The notes under the pieces are model-generated. The model was given only the letters and a program-made list of their open reading frames with translations. It was not told the origin of the DNA and did not search any database. Of a stretch of DNA of 64,000 nt, positions 1 through 7,698 are shown piece by piece (the first letter of the stretch is position 1; each line of letters opens with the position of its first letter). The stretch lies in assembly GCA_002346425.1 (NCBI GenBank), contig DDZS01000065.1:1-64000 (forward strand), written 5' to 3'. This DNA comes from Alphaproteobacteria bacterium UBA3002. Lineage in GTDB: Bacteria; Pseudomonadota; Alphaproteobacteria; Rickettsiales; UBA3002. A program made the translations under genes and the position numbers.

Positions 1-1519
1 CGCCGGATTGCATATTGATGCCGTCCGTGGCCGTGAAGAAGCCGCCAAAGTGGTGGACTGGTTGCCCTCTCATAAAATACTTTCGATCGGTGCAATTGAT
101 GGCCGCAATATCTGGAAGTCGGACTTAACGGCGATTCTTGACTGGCTGGAGCCGCTGGCGGAAAAACTCGGTGAGCACCTGTGGATTGCCCCTTCCTGTT
201 CGCTCTTGCATGTACCGGTGGATCTCGACAGTGAAGAACAACTGGATGAAGACATCCGCAGCTGGCTGGCATTCGCCAAACAGAAATTATCTGAATTAAC
301 CGTACTGGGTAAAGCCATTAACGAAGGACGTGATGCCGTTGCGCTGCAATTGCAGGCCAATAAACTGGCTATCGACAGCCGCCGTCAGTCCGCCCGTGTT
401 CATAATCCGGCGGTAAAAGAAGCCGTGAACAACATTACGGCTGCGTATGGTCAGCGCCAGAGCGCTTATGCTGAGCGTGCAAAAAAGCAACGTGTGAACC
501 TGCATTTACCGGCTTTTCCCACCACCACCATCGGCTCTTTTCCGCAGACGCAGGATATCCGTAAAACACGTCTGGCATTTAAGAAGCAGGCCATCTCAGC
601 GGATGAATACAGCGCCAGAATGAAGGCGGAAATCGAACACGCCGTACGCGAACAGGAAAAACTGGATATTGACGTACTGGTACACGGTGAAGCTGAACGT
701 AACGACATGGTCGAATATTTCGGCGAAAAGCTCGAAGGTGTCGGCTTCACCCAAAACGGTTGGGTACAGTCTTATGGTTCACGTTGCGTGAAACCGCCGG
801 TCATTTTCGGAGATGTGTCACGTCCCGAGCCGATGACCGTACGCTGGGCGACTTTCGCACAAAGCCAAACCGAGCGCCCAATGAAAGGCATGCTCACCGG
901 TCCGGTAACTATCCTGCAATGGAGCTTTGTGCGCGACGATCAACCGCGTGAAGCGACCTGTAAACAAATCGCCCTCGCCATCCGTGACGAAGTCTGCGAT
1001 TTGGAAAAAGCGGGCATCAAGATCATCCAGATCGACGAAGCCGCCTTCCGCGAAGGCCTGCCGCTGCGCGAAGCCGATCGTCCGGCGTACCTGAACTGGG
1101 CGACCGAGAGCTTTCGCATCGCCACTTCCGGCGTGGAAGACAAAACGCAAATCCACACGCATATGTGCTATTCGGAATTCAACGACATCATCGCTTCCAT
1201 CGCCGATATGGATGCGGATGTGATCTCCATCGAGACCAGCCGTTCCGCGATGGAATTGCTCGATGCCTTCGTCGAATTCAAATATCCCAACGAGATCGGA
1301 CCGGGCGTCTATGACATCCACAGCCCGCGCATTCCCGACACGCAGGAAATGGTTAAACTGATGCAAAAAGCGCTGCAAGTGCTGGATGCGAAACAGTTAT
1401 GGATCAATCCCGATTGCGGCCTGAAAACCCGCGGCTGGGACGAAGTCCGCCCCGCCCTGCAACACATGGTCGCCGCCGCGCAAGCATTGCGTCAGGAAGT
1501 GAAACAGCAAGCTGCGTAA
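1..1519 (+). CDS. metE: Cobalamin-independent methionine synthase, C-terminal two thirds (5' end outside window)
   Basis: Transfers a methyl group from 5-methyltetrahydropteroyltri-L-glutamate to homocysteine, the last step of methionine synthesis. The reading frame is open from the window edge (codons begin at base 2); about 505 residues are present, matching the C-terminal part of the roughly 755-residue family. The catalytic barrel is complete. The zinc ligands are visible as His and Cys in HTHMC, a Glu 22 residues further on in SIETSRS, and Cys in [14 protein letters not shown] 83 residues after the first Cys, the spacing known for E. coli MetE. It ends convergently with a small gene on the other strand. 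The true start lies upstream of the window. Confidence 0.97.
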   Translation, partial: AGLHIDAVRGREEAAKVVDWLPSHKILSIGAIDGRNIWKSDLTAILDWLEPLAEKLGEHLWIAPSCSLLHVPVDLDSEEQLDEDIRSWLAFAKQKLSELTVLGKAINEGRDAVALQLQANKLAIDSRRQSARVHNPAVKEAVNNITAAYGQRQSAYAERAKKQRVNLHLPAFPTTTIGSFPQTQDIRKTRLAFKKQAISADEYSARMKAEIEHAVREQEKLDIDVLVHGEAERNDMVEYFGEKLEGVGFTQNGWVQSYGSRCVKPPVIFGDVSRPEPMTVRWATFAQSQTERPMKGMLTGPVTILQWSFVRDDQPREATCKQIALAIRDEVCDLEKAGIKIIQIDEAAFREGLPLREADRPAYLNWATESFRIATSGVEDKTQIHTHMCYSEFNDIIASIADMDADVISIETSRSAMELLDAFVEFKYPNEIGPGVYDIHSPRIPDTQEMVKLMQKALQVLDAKQLWINPDCGLKTRGWDEVRPALQHMVAAAQALRQEVKQQAA

Positions 1520-1538
1520 AAAACCCGGAGGGGGCAGC

Positions 1539-1832
1539 TTACGCGGCCTCCTCCGAAGCAGGTTGGGTGTTATAGACAAGCAAAGCGCCCGTCTTCTCGT
1601 CAATCCGGCAGATCTCGCCGGAATTCGAGTCTCCGGCAAAAATAACACCGGAGGATTTCGCCGCCGCAGCGTACTCAAGTATCTGTCGCTCGGCGGCAAG
1701 ACGGTCGTCCTCGCTCATTTCACCTTTTAACGGTTCGTTGAGCGCTGCTTCAAACCGTGCTGCGTCGAAATTTTGATGTTTCATCACGGCCTCAACCCGT
1801 ATAAGGGCTGCAAGCTGGACTACTAATAGCAT
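1539..1832 (-). CDS. Small protein of unknown function, duplicated-unit copy A
   Basis: A 97-residue protein with no recognised domain. The start at 1832 is chosen because a strong ribosome site (GAGGTGG) lies 8 bases upstream; an alternative ATG at 1784 has only a weak site. The first 16 residues are hydrophobic (LLVVQLAALI) and the rest is acidic and helical in look, ending PASEEAA. It is a diverged paralogue of the gene at 1990-2277: both carry (V/M)EA(V/M) followed by a QxxF...RF/QF block and end in acidic-AA. Its leader carries a conserved hairpin and a PhoB-box-like site, so it is probably regulated on its own. Function unknown. Confidence 0.55.
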   Translation of the reverse strand: MLLVVQLAALIRVEAVMKHQNFDAARFEAALNEPLKGEMSEDDRLAAERQILEYAAAAKSSGVIFAGDSNSGEICRIDEKTGALLVYNTQPASEEAA

Positions 1833-1879
1833 AGCTTAATCCACCTCTATCAAAGCCCACCTTTCGATGAGCTGTACCA

Positions 1880-1900
1880 GCGACCGGCAAAGCCAGTCGC
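1880..1900 (-). promoter_or_regulatory. Leader hairpin of copy A
   Basis: A 9-bp stem with a 3-base loop (gcgaccggc / gccagtcgc, one G-T wobble) in the 100-base leader between the -10 hexamer at 1935-1940 and the start codon at 1832. The equivalent place in the neighbouring copy also folds (2307-2323) although loop and outer bases differ, which points to a kept RNA structure. There is no T-run, so it is not a standard terminator. Confidence 0.5.
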
Positions 1901-1950
1901 AACCATTCACGGAAGCGTAAATGAAATTAGAGCATGCATAGCAAGTTAGG

Positions 1951-1968
1951 ATTACAGTTTGATGACAG
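1951..1968 (-). promoter_or_regulatory. PhoB-box-like direct repeat, copy A
   Basis: On the minus strand this reads CTGTCATCAAACTGTAAT, two heptamers separated by 4 bp, close to the PhoB consensus (CTGTCAT-N4-CTGTCAT). A -10-like TATGCA follows after exactly 10 bp (1935-1940), the spacing usual for PhoB-dependent promoters. Orientation fits the gene starting at 1832. Confidence 0.5.
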
Positions 1969-1989
1969 CAAAAAAAACGGGGGGACCAC

Positions 1990-2277
1990 CTATGCGGCCA
2001 CCTCCATTGCAGAGCGGTTTTGATCCATAACGACCAAGTTTACTTGAAGGTAATCAATACAAAATCCCTCATCAGCTTCGTCGTCATTTTCTGCCGGTCG
2101 AATTTTTATGCCATGGCACGCAGCCATGGCTATCTCGAGTCTGAAGAAAGCGGCATTCTCCCTCTTTATGAGAGCAGCTGCTAATTTTAATGCGAATTGC
2201 TCGGCACAAAAGGGTATTTGCCTAATCATGGCTTCCATGGACACGCTTCGCGTGATTTCTTCACAAAAGCCTTCCAT
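1990..2277 (-). CDS. Small protein of unknown function, duplicated-unit copy B
   Basis: A 95-residue protein with no recognised domain, acidic in the middle (AENDDEADEG) and ending AMEVAA. The start is supported by AGGAAGG 8 bases upstream. It is a diverged paralogue of the 1539-1832 gene and sits directly downstream of mug, with a promoter-like site embedded in the last codons of mug. Three cysteines are present but no metal motif. Function unknown. Confidence 0.55.
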   Translation of the reverse strand: MEGFCEEITRSVSMEAMIRQIPFCAEQFALKLAAALIKRENAAFFRLEIAMAACHGIKIRPAENDDEADEGFCIDYLQVNLVVMDQNRSAMEVAA

Positions 2278-2306
2278 TTAACCAACCTTCCTAGGATTCA
2301 CCAGCG

Positions 2307-2323
2307 ACTGGAAAAACCAGTCA
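2307..2323 (-). promoter_or_regulatory. Leader hairpin of copy B
   Basis: A perfect 6-bp stem (gactgg/ccagtc) with a 5-base loop, at the same place in the leader as the copy A hairpin. Stem bases outside the core have changed between the copies while the pairing is kept. Confidence 0.5.
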
Positions 2324-2369
2324 AGAACATTCACGAAAGCGTAAATGAAATTGGGACTTGCATAGCATA

Positions 2370-2891
2370 TCAGGATAACAGTTTCATGACAGCGGCTGCC
2401 AACTCCTGCCACGGCACCACATCCCAATGCGGATTGGCGGCGCCGGAAGGTGATGTTAGCACCCAAAGCTGCGTCTCACCGACGTTGCCCGGTTGCGGGC
2501 CGTAGGGGATTTTTTGGGTCGGCAAGTCCAGATAAAAAGACGCGGCTTTCTTGCTGGTAAAGGCCAGATGATGCGGTTGATAGCGTAGCAGCGTCCGATG
2601 CAATCGCTCTCGGGCTGCCGCGTCGTTTACTAAGTCAACATCCATGCCGCTTTGCGTTTTCATCATATCGGTCAGGCCTATGCCATAGTCGAGTAAATGC
2701 GGGAATTCCTGCGGCTTCAGTTGCCGTGACGTTAGCCCAACCTGATGCAATGTCGGCCAGAATTTATTGCCCGGCCCGGCGTAATAGGCGCGGGCTTCTG
2801 CTGATTTCCACCCCGCCGCCGTGCCACAAAACACCAGGCGCAAGCCGGGTTGCAGCAGGTCGGGGAGGACGTCGTTTGGATGAATCGTCAT
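2370..2891 (-). CDS. mug: G/U mismatch-specific DNA glycosylase
   Basis: Removes uracil or thymine opposite guanine, and related adducts, in base-excision repair. The 173-residue length is normal. The nucleotide-pocket block is visible near residue 21 (FCGTAAG, the alphaproteobacterial form of the E. coli FCGINPG block), followed by AGPGNKFW near residue 39 and the LKPQEFPHLLDYGIGLTD segment; the C-terminal block is VLTSPSGAAN. It starts 14 bp after the parC stop and is probably co-transcribed with parC. Its last codons contain the TGTCA-type box of the following small gene. Confidence 0.93.
   Translation of the reverse strand: MTIHPNDVLPDLLQPGLRLVFCGTAAGWKSAEARAYYAGPGNKFWPTLHQVGLTSRQLKPQEFPHLLDYGIGLTDMMKTQSGMDVDLVNDAAARERLHRTLLRYQPHHLAFTSKKAASFYLDLPTQKIPYGPQPGNVGETQLWVLTSPSGAANPHWDVVPWQELAAAVMKLLS
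2375..2392 (-). promoter_or_regulatory. PhoB-box-like direct repeat, copy B (inside mug 3' end)
   Basis: On the minus strand CTGTCATGAAACTGTTAT, with TATGCA 10 bp downstream at 2359-2364, the same arrangement as in copy A. It overlaps the final codons of mug and points at the gene starting at 2277. Confidence 0.45.
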
Positions 2892-2905
2892 ATCGGCGGG
2901 AGCCG

Positions 2906-5173
2906 CTACACTTCCCCAAACACATTGCTACGCGGGAAACCGACCGGGGGAAGCTTGCCCGTTCCGGCGCGGTTACCGAGCCAAGGGGTCATGTCTTCTT
3001 CCAGACGCACTTTGCTGCCCATTTGCCAGCTTAAGCCCTCGGCGAGCGTGAAGGTTTTCGCGTCAGACAGCGTGCCGCCTTTGTATTTTTGTAACGTGAC
3101 GCCCTGTCCGCGCTTCATGTCGGGGATCTGGTCGAGCGGGAATACCAACAGCTTGCGACCCGTGCCGATAACGGCGACGTGATCGCCCTCGACGGGAACG
3201 CAGACCCTTGCTTTGCCTTTGCCGGGGTTGAGAATCTGTTTGCCGCCCTTGGTTTGCGCCATCACTTCTTCTTCGGTAACGATAAAGCCCTTGCCCTGTT
3301 CGCTGGCGACCAGCAGCTTTTTCTTCGGTTCCGCAACTTTGATCATCAGCGGCGCGTCTTTCTGCTCCAACCCGATCATCAGGCGGATCGGCTCACCCTG
3401 CCCCTTGGCGCCGGGCAGCTTGTCGCAGCCGATGGTATAGAAGCGCCCATCCTCGCCAAAGACCAGCAGTTTATCGGTCGTTTTGGCTTTAAGCTGGAAG
3501 GCAGCTTCATCGCCTTCTTTGAATTTGAGGTCGGGAATCTCGTCAAAATGCCCCTTAAACGCGCGCACCCAGCCCAGTTTCGAACACACAATGGTAATCG
3601 GCTCTTTCTCAATAAAGGCTTCCGGCGAAATTTGTAAACTTGGATCGGGTACATCGCCCAGTTCAGTGCGGCGCTTACCAAGCTCAGTTGCCTGTCCGAA
3701 GCGTTTTTTAATGTCTTTCACTTCGTCGCTGATGCGTTTCCAGCGGCCATCCTCATCTTGAAGTAACGCCTGAAGTTCTTTCTGTTCGGCCTTAAGTTCC
3801 TTATGTTCTTTTCGGATTTCCATCTCTTCAAGCTTGCGCAACTGACGCAGGCGCATGTTGAGGATGGACTCGGCCTGCATATCGGTCAGGCCAAAGACTT
3901 TCATCATTTCCTGCTTCGGCTCATCTTCTTCACGGATGATGCGAATGACCTCGTCGAGATTTAGGTAACAGATCAGCAGCCCTTCAAGAATTTCCAGGCG
4001 GCGGGCGATTTTATCGAGGCGGTATTGCGTGCGCCGTTGCAACACGTCCATCCGGTGGTCGAGATAGGCCTGCAGCAATTCGCGCAGATTCATCACCTGC
4101 GGCACCCCATCGGCGCGCAGCACATTCATATTCATGCTGAATCGGCTTTCAAGATCGGTCACTTTGAACAGCGACTCCATCAGAATTTCCGCTTCCACCA
4201 TGCGATTCTTTGGCTCCAGCACGATGCGGATATCCTCCGCCGATTCGTCCATAATATTGGCCAGCAGCGGCAATTTCTTCGCGCGCCACAATTCGGCGAT
4301 TTTTTCGATCAACTTGGATTTCTGCACCTGATACGGAATTTCCGTAATAATAATCTGATACATGCCATGCTTCATTGGCTCTTTATGCCATTTCGCGCGC
4401 ATCCGCACCCCGCCGCGCCCTTCGCTATAGGCTTTCAGCAGATTCGCGGGCGATTCCACAATTACCCCGCCGGTGGGGAAATCCGGCGCTGGCATACGCG
4501 CCATCAGTGTATCAATCGCGGCATTCGGGCTTTTAATGAGGTAGAGCAGCGCATCGCAAATCTCGCCGAGGTTATGCGGCGGAATTGAGGTCGCCATACC
4601 AACCGCAATCCCCTCCGACCCGTTAGCCAGCAGATTCGGCAGGCCCGCAGGCATCACAATCGGCTCCTGCTCCTCGCCATCATAGGTCGGGCGGAAATCG
4701 ACCGTGTCGGCGTCAATCCCCTCCATTAGCGCCATCGCCACTTCGGTCAGCCGCGCTTCGGTATACCGCATCGCCGCCGCGTTATCGCCGTCGATCGAGC
4801 CGAAATTCCCCTGCCCATCAACCAGCGGATAGCGCACCGCGAAGGCCTGCGCCAGTCGCACCATCGTGTCATAGACAGCCGTATCGCCATGCGGATGGTA
4901 TTTACCGATCACATCACCGACCACGCGCGCACATTTCTTGAATCCGGTATTCGGGTTCAGCTTTAGCTGCAACATGGCGTATAACAACCGCCGATGCACC
5001 GGTTTCAGCCCATCGCGCACATCCGGCAGCGAGCGGCTGGTAATCGTCGACAAGGCATAAGCCAGATACCTTTCCGAAATCGCATCCTTAAAGGAGACGT
5101 CGACAATAGTTTCCGTGACCGCTGGTTTCTTAGGCATAGCAAGGGGTTTAGCGGGTTTCACCGGCTTTGCCAA
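2906..5173 (-). CDS. parC: DNA topoisomerase IV subunit A
   Basis: Breaks and rejoins DNA to unlink daughter chromosomes, together with ParE. The protein has 755 residues. The N-terminal breakage-reunion domain shows [16 protein letters not shown] near residue 53, the [10 protein letters not shown] segment, and the catalytic tyrosine in MRYTEARL near residue 134; the C-terminal beta-pinwheel domain follows from about residue 510. A Thr stands where E. coli ParC has Ser80; this may be lineage normal rather than resistance. The longest frame starts at a TTG (5173) with no clear ribosome site; an ATG at 5137 (MPKKPAV) is the other choice. mug follows 14 bp later. Confidence 0.95.
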   Translation of the reverse strand: MAKPVKPAKPLAMPKKPAVTETIVDVSFKDAISERYLAYALSTITSRSLPDVRDGLKPVHRRLLYAMLQLKLNPNTGFKKCARVVGDVIGKYHPHGDTAVYDTMVRLAQAFAVRYPLVDGQGNFGSIDGDNAAAMRYTEARLTEVAMALMEGIDADTVDFRPTYDGEEQEPIVMPAGLPNLLANGSEGIAVGMATSIPPHNLGEICDALLYLIKSPNAAIDTLMARMPAPDFPTGGVIVESPANLLKAYSEGRGGVRMRAKWHKEPMKHGMYQIIITEIPYQVQKSKLIEKIAELWRAKKLPLLANIMDESAEDIRIVLEPKNRMVEAEILMESLFKVTDLESRFSMNMNVLRADGVPQVMNLRELLQAYLDHRMDVLQRRTQYRLDKIARRLEILEGLLICYLNLDEVIRIIREEDEPKQEMMKVFGLTDMQAESILNMRLRQLRKLEEMEIRKEHKELKAEQKELQALLQDEDGRWKRISDEVKDIKKRFGQATELGKRRTELGDVPDPSLQISPEAFIEKEPITIVCSKLGWVRAFKGHFDEIPDLKFKEGDEAAFQLKAKTTDKLLVFGEDGRFYTIGCDKLPGAKGQGEPIRLMIGLEQKDAPLMIKVAEPKKKLLVASEQGKGFIVTEEEVMAQTKGGKQILNPGKGKARVCVPVEGDHVAVIGTGRKLLVFPLDQIPDMKRGQGVTLQKYKGGTLSDAKTFTLAEGLSWQMGSKVRLEEDMTPWLGNRAGTGKLPPVGFPRSNVFGEV

Positions 5174-5421
5174 TGGTGAAATCCCGTCTGTGTGCAGCTT
5201 TATACGCGCTTTTCGTCATGGCGTAAGGCAGAAACGTACCAGTAAATGGCGTTTTCTGCCGAGCTGAAAGTGTTGGCAGTCCAAGAATTTCAGAAGAGGG
5301 AAAGGAACCTTGGTGTTTGTATCAAACCACAAATACATAATATTCTGCAGCTCCAATGAGGGTTCCTAGTCCTGATATAAAGAATATTAAGCGCAGCCCT
5401 GCTCATTAAACCTGTGATGGC

Positions 5422-5434
5422 GGCAGTTTTTGCC
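5422..5434 (+). promoter_or_regulatory. Inverted repeat GGCA-N5-TGCC (putative flagellar activator site)
   Basis: GGCA gtttt TGCC, followed by TAGCTTATATTATTTGT. The same core plus a closely similar right flank occurs before fliF (57682-57694), and the core also before flgB (21796-21808). It lies about 92 bp upstream of the sigma-54 promoter at 5526. A FlbD-like enhancer-binding protein is encoded at 61704-63095, making it the natural candidate to bind here; this is inference. Confidence 0.5.
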
Positions 5435-5453
5435 TAGCTTATATTATTTGTAT

Positions 5454-5482
5454 TTGACATAGGCATAAATTTCCCATAAAGT
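5454..5482 (+). promoter_or_regulatory. Candidate sigma-70 promoter
   Basis: TTGACA (5454-5459), 17-bp spacer, TAAAGT (5477-5482). It could give basal transcription of the 77-residue gene alongside the sigma-54 promoter further down. Confidence 0.35.
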
Positions 5483-5525
5483 ACGATTATCAGCAGTGGC
5501 TCGGCAAGCAAAGCAATAAAATAAC

Positions 5526-5541
5526 TGGCACGCTGATTGCA
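5526..5541 (+). promoter_or_regulatory. Sigma-54 promoter
   Basis: TGGCACGCTGATTGCA matches the -24/-12 consensus (TGGCAC-N5-TTGCA) completely, with GG and GC separated by 10 bp. The expected start of transcription near 5552 leaves a short leader containing AAGGAG before the ATG at 5575. Confidence 0.8.
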
Positions 5542-5574
5542 TAATAAAAACAAATAATAACAAGGAGACATGCA

Positions 5575-5808
5575 ATGGAAGACGTGCTGGACAGACAGAA
5601 TACAGTAGCGCAGGCAGACGCCGCGATCCGCCAACTGGCCGAAGAGCAAGTGGTGTTTCTCAAAAACCGGTACGGCATGGGTGCAGCAGATATCATCGCC
5701 CTATACGGTGGCAAGTCGCTTGGCAGCGCAAATTTTACCGATGCGATTGAGCATATCGCGGTCTTTAATATGGAAACCGCGCTGAAAAATGGGTTCATCG
5801 CCTCGTAG
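5575..5808 (+). CDS. 77-residue protein, probable flagellar regulon member of unknown function
   Basis: The start is fixed by AAGGAG 7 bases upstream. The sequence is mainly helical (VAQADAAIRQLAEEQVVFLKNRYG, split here only by eye) followed by DIIALYGGKSLGS and a second helix; there is no signal peptide or membrane segment, so it is cytoplasmic. I do not recognise the family. Context: a perfect sigma-54 promoter, the same inverted repeat as before flgB and fliF, and a strong terminator right after the gene make it a single-gene transcript expressed with the flagellar genes. It could be a chaperone or a small regulator of flagellar assembly; that is inference. Confidence 0.8.
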   Translation: MEDVLDRQNTVAQADAAIRQLAEEQVVFLKNRYGMGAADIIALYGGKSLGSANFTDAIEHIAVFNMETALKNGFIAS

Positions 5809-5833
5809 TTAGTAACGAAATACCTTGCCTAGC

Positions 5834-5880
5834 GCCGGTTTGGAGGGCTCCCAAAAGTCCAAACCGGCTTTTTCTTTTTT
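5834..5880 (+). terminator. Rho-independent terminator
   Basis: An 11-bp perfect stem (GCCGGTTTGGA / TCCAAACCGGC) with a 13-base loop followed by TTTTTCTTTTTT. It ends the single-gene transcript of the 77-residue protein. Confidence 0.9.
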
Positions 5881-6015
5881 AAGCACCTAATCCTTCCACA
5901 CGCGTTTGCATCACTCGTGCCGAAAAGCGCGCTCTATACATGTTGCACTGCACTAATAGGCTTTACGCTCGACGCATTCTTTTGCTAAGATGACGACTAA
6001 TCATAGGAATGCCTC

Positions 6016-6312
6016 ATGCCAAAAATTGATCCGCCAAAAGATGCCCAATCGCTGATCATCGGACTCATCCTGATCATTGTACTTGCCGGCATTTTTGTGA
6101 CGCTGCTGGCCTTAAGCGTTTACCAGCTCACCGAAGCGCGCGCCTGGTTTTACGACACCTCATTTGGCTATTCTCTGTATCACGAAATCCTGAATATCGG
6201 CTATGACAGCAAAGAAGAACGTATACTGATTTACTGCCTCGCCCCATTCTATGTGTTTCTATGCGGATTCGTGTTAAGCGCGATCATCCGTTTGGCCTCT
6301 GGCAAGAAATAA
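6016..6312 (+). CDS. Small inner-membrane protein of unknown function
   Basis: 98 residues with two hydrophobic segments: residues 13-35 (LIIGLILIIVLAGIFVTLLAL) and about 74-92 (IYCLAPFYVFLCGFVLSAII), with a 38-residue loop between. The start follows ATAGGA. It forms a pair with the membrane gene 4 bp downstream. A candidate promoter (TTTACG, 18 bp, TAAGAT at 5986-5991) lies just upstream. No family recognised. Confidence 0.6.
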   Translation: MPKIDPPKDAQSLIIGLILIIVLAGIFVTLLALSVYQLTEARAWFYDTSFGYSLYHEILNIGYDSKEERILIYCLAPFYVFLCGFVLSAIIRLASGKK

Positions 6313-6316
6313 CAAC

Positions 6317-6565
6317 ATGAAAACAATACGACTCATTTTCGGTATCGCATTGGCGCTCGTCGTGCTGGTGTTATTTATTAAATTCGGCCTCGCTATCATC
6401 GCGTTTCCGGGCCACCTACTCCTCACCGATCCTTCCGGGTTTCAGGCGTTTTTGGTCGGTGCCATTATCTGGGTAGTGCTTGGCATCCCGGTTTTCAGCT
6501 TCCTCTTTTTCGGAAGCGCCATCATCGCGGTGATCAGCGCCGTTTTATTACGCAAGCGCCGATAA
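6317..6565 (+). CDS. Small inner-membrane protein of unknown function
   Basis: 82 residues with two long hydrophobic segments (about residues 5-32 and 42-75) and a basic tail (LRKRR). It begins 4 bp after the preceding membrane protein gene and ends convergently 1 bp from hisI. Probably acts together with its partner in the membrane; function unknown. Confidence 0.6.
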   Translation: MKTIRLIFGIALALVVLVLFIKFGLAIIAFPGHLLLTDPSGFQAFLVGAIIWVVLGIPVFSFLFFGSAIIAVISAVLLRKRR

Positions 6566-6566
6566 G

Positions 6567-7040
6567 TTACAGAATCGTCGGATTCGGCGCATCCCCATAC
6601 ACTTCAACCGGATCAAAGACTTTCTCCGATTCTTTAAAGTTCAGGTTCAGGTCTTGATCAGCTGCTTTGCCGGTCGGCACTTCGCGGTAAAAACAGCTGC
6701 GATAGCCCACGTGGCAACTCGCATCCCCCGGAATATCGACCCGCAGCCATACCGCATCCTGGTCATCATCGATGCGCATTTCGACGACTTTTTGCACCAG
6801 GCCAGACGTTGCGCCTTTATGCCATAATACTTGGCGCGAACGGCTGTAATAATGCGCTTCACCGGTCTCGATGGTTTTAAGCAAGGCTTCTTCATTCATA
6901 TAACCCAGCATCAACACTTCGCCGCTTCCCGCCGCTGTCGTGACGCAGGCAATCAACCCATGTTCGTCAAATTTCGGCGCCAGTTGCGTGCCCTCTTCGA
7001 CTTGTTCAATGGTTTCGCGCGTGTAGAATGGCTGCGTCAT
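6567..7040 (-). CDS. hisI: Phosphoribosyl-AMP cyclohydrolase
   Basis: Opens the purine ring of phosphoribosyl-AMP in the third step of histidine synthesis. It is the stand-alone form (157 residues), without a fused HisE domain, as usual in alphaproteobacteria. The family blocks are visible: [10 protein letters not shown] near residue 45, [15 protein letters not shown] near residue 67 and the metal-binding [14 protein letters not shown] near residue 106 with its two cysteines. The C-terminus is 20-30 residues longer than minimal forms. No other his genes are nearby. Confidence 0.95.
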   Translation of the reverse strand: MTQPFYTRETIEQVEEGTQLAPKFDEHGLIACVTTAAGSGEVLMLGYMNEEALLKTIETGEAHYYSRSRQVLWHKGATSGLVQKVVEMRIDDDQDAVWLRVDIPGDASCHVGYRSCFYREVPTGKAADQDLNLNFKESEKVFDPVEVYGDAPNPTIL

Positions 7041-7053
7041 GATTTAGTCCTCG

Positions 7054-7112
7054 GTCATCCTGAACTTGTTTCAGGATCTATTACGGGTTAGAAAATACGT
7101 TCGGAATGACGT
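7054..7112. repeat. REP-like palindrome (partial)
   Basis: Begins GTCATCCTGAACTTGTTTC with a perfect 7-bp stem (TCCTGAA/TTCAGGA, 7058-7076) and ends GGAATGACG, the edge typical of dispersed extragenic palindromes in alphaproteobacteria. It lies between hisI and the start of the next gene and overlaps an in-frame upstream extension of that gene, which is why that extension was not accepted as coding. Confidence 0.6.
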
Positions 7113-7131
7113 AAATAAGGAAAAACCGCCC

Positions 7132-7581
7132 ATGACGCAAGACCCAATCTCGCTGGATACCGACCATAGCCGCCGTCTTTGGCAGATGCTAAACGCCATT
7201 CCCGATGAAGTATTGCTCGATTATTTGTCCGATCACATCGTGGATGACAGCGAAATCGATGACATTACCCAGCGCATCGCACTACTCTGCCAGCAGCATC
7301 ACACCGAACTGACTATTACCCAGGAAGACCGCGAATTATTGCGGCGCATGGTGCATCACAGCGTCGAACATATCCGCCATCAGCAAGATGTCGAGGATCG
7401 AATAGAAGCCAAGATGGGCCAGATCAGCCTCCAGCAAGTGACGCAAGTCATGGGCGGTCTTTTGCAATCCGGTCATATCGCGATTGGCGACCACGCCGTC
7501 GCTGGCGACCCGCAAAGCGGCCATATCCCAACCGAGCGTCCAGATGATTACGACGAAGAAGCGCCAAACCCGGTAGAATAA
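7132..7581 (+). CDS. Hypothetical acidic protein
   Basis: 149 residues from the ATG at 7132, preceded by AAGGA; a longer frame reaches 7066 but runs through the REP palindrome. The sequence is helical and acidic (SDHIVDDSEIDDITQRI), with a middle rich in His and Arg (RMVHHSVEHIRHQQDVEDRI) and a disordered C-terminal tail with two similar stretches (QSGHIAIG and QSGHIPTE). No signal peptide. I do not recognise the family. Confidence 0.65.
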   Translation: MTQDPISLDTDHSRRLWQMLNAIPDEVLLDYLSDHIVDDSEIDDITQRIALLCQQHHTELTITQEDRELLRRMVHHSVEHIRHQQDVEDRIEAKMGQISLQQVTQVMGGLLQSGHIAIGDHAVAGDPQSGHIPTERPDDYDEEAPNPVE

Positions 7582-7698
7582 TGTCCGCACCGGCATTGCC
7601 GGTACTCGTGGCCTACCTTCGGGACACCTCCATATAGTGCGACAAGTTCTGGGAAAATGCGCCCGTTTTTGCTATACTCTTTTTAAAAAGGGAGAGCT

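Larger units (their letters stand above)
1518..2392. repeat. Tandem duplication of a ~430-bp gene-plus-promoter unit
   Basis: Two adjacent units, about 1518-1970 and 1971-2392, share the same layout: an A-run and G-run, the end of a small minus-strand gene (both ending ...AA-stop within a tacgcggcc/tatgcggcc context), the gene, a leader with a hairpin, the block gcgtaaatgaaatt, and a TGTCA-type box. The outer end of the second unit is the 3' end of mug, so the duplication junction fell inside or next to mug. Leaders are clearly alike (caattcacg/agcgtaaatgaaatt/gcatagca), while the coding parts have diverged strongly. Confidence 0.75.
5174..5574. other. Intergenic region with divergent promoters (parC / 77-residue gene)
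   Basis: About 400 bp without a gene. The right half holds a GGCA-N5-TGCC inverted repeat (5422-5434), a good sigma-70-type promoter (5454-5482) and an excellent sigma-54 promoter (5526-5541), all reading toward 5575. A near match to the inverted repeat (GGCG-N5-TGCC) occurs at 5248-5260. Nothing recognised in 5270-5420 beyond AT-rich DNA. Confidence 0.6.

Noticed and set aside
818..1378. 186-residue minus-strand frame within metE
   Set aside because: Lies wholly inside metE in another frame, with no ribosome site and no protein-like motif; a shadow of high-GC coding DNA.
4860..4920. Quinolone-resistance mutation in parC (Thr at the Ser80-equivalent)
   Set aside because: Natural variation at this position is common between lineages, and gyrA has the sensitive Ser and Asp.
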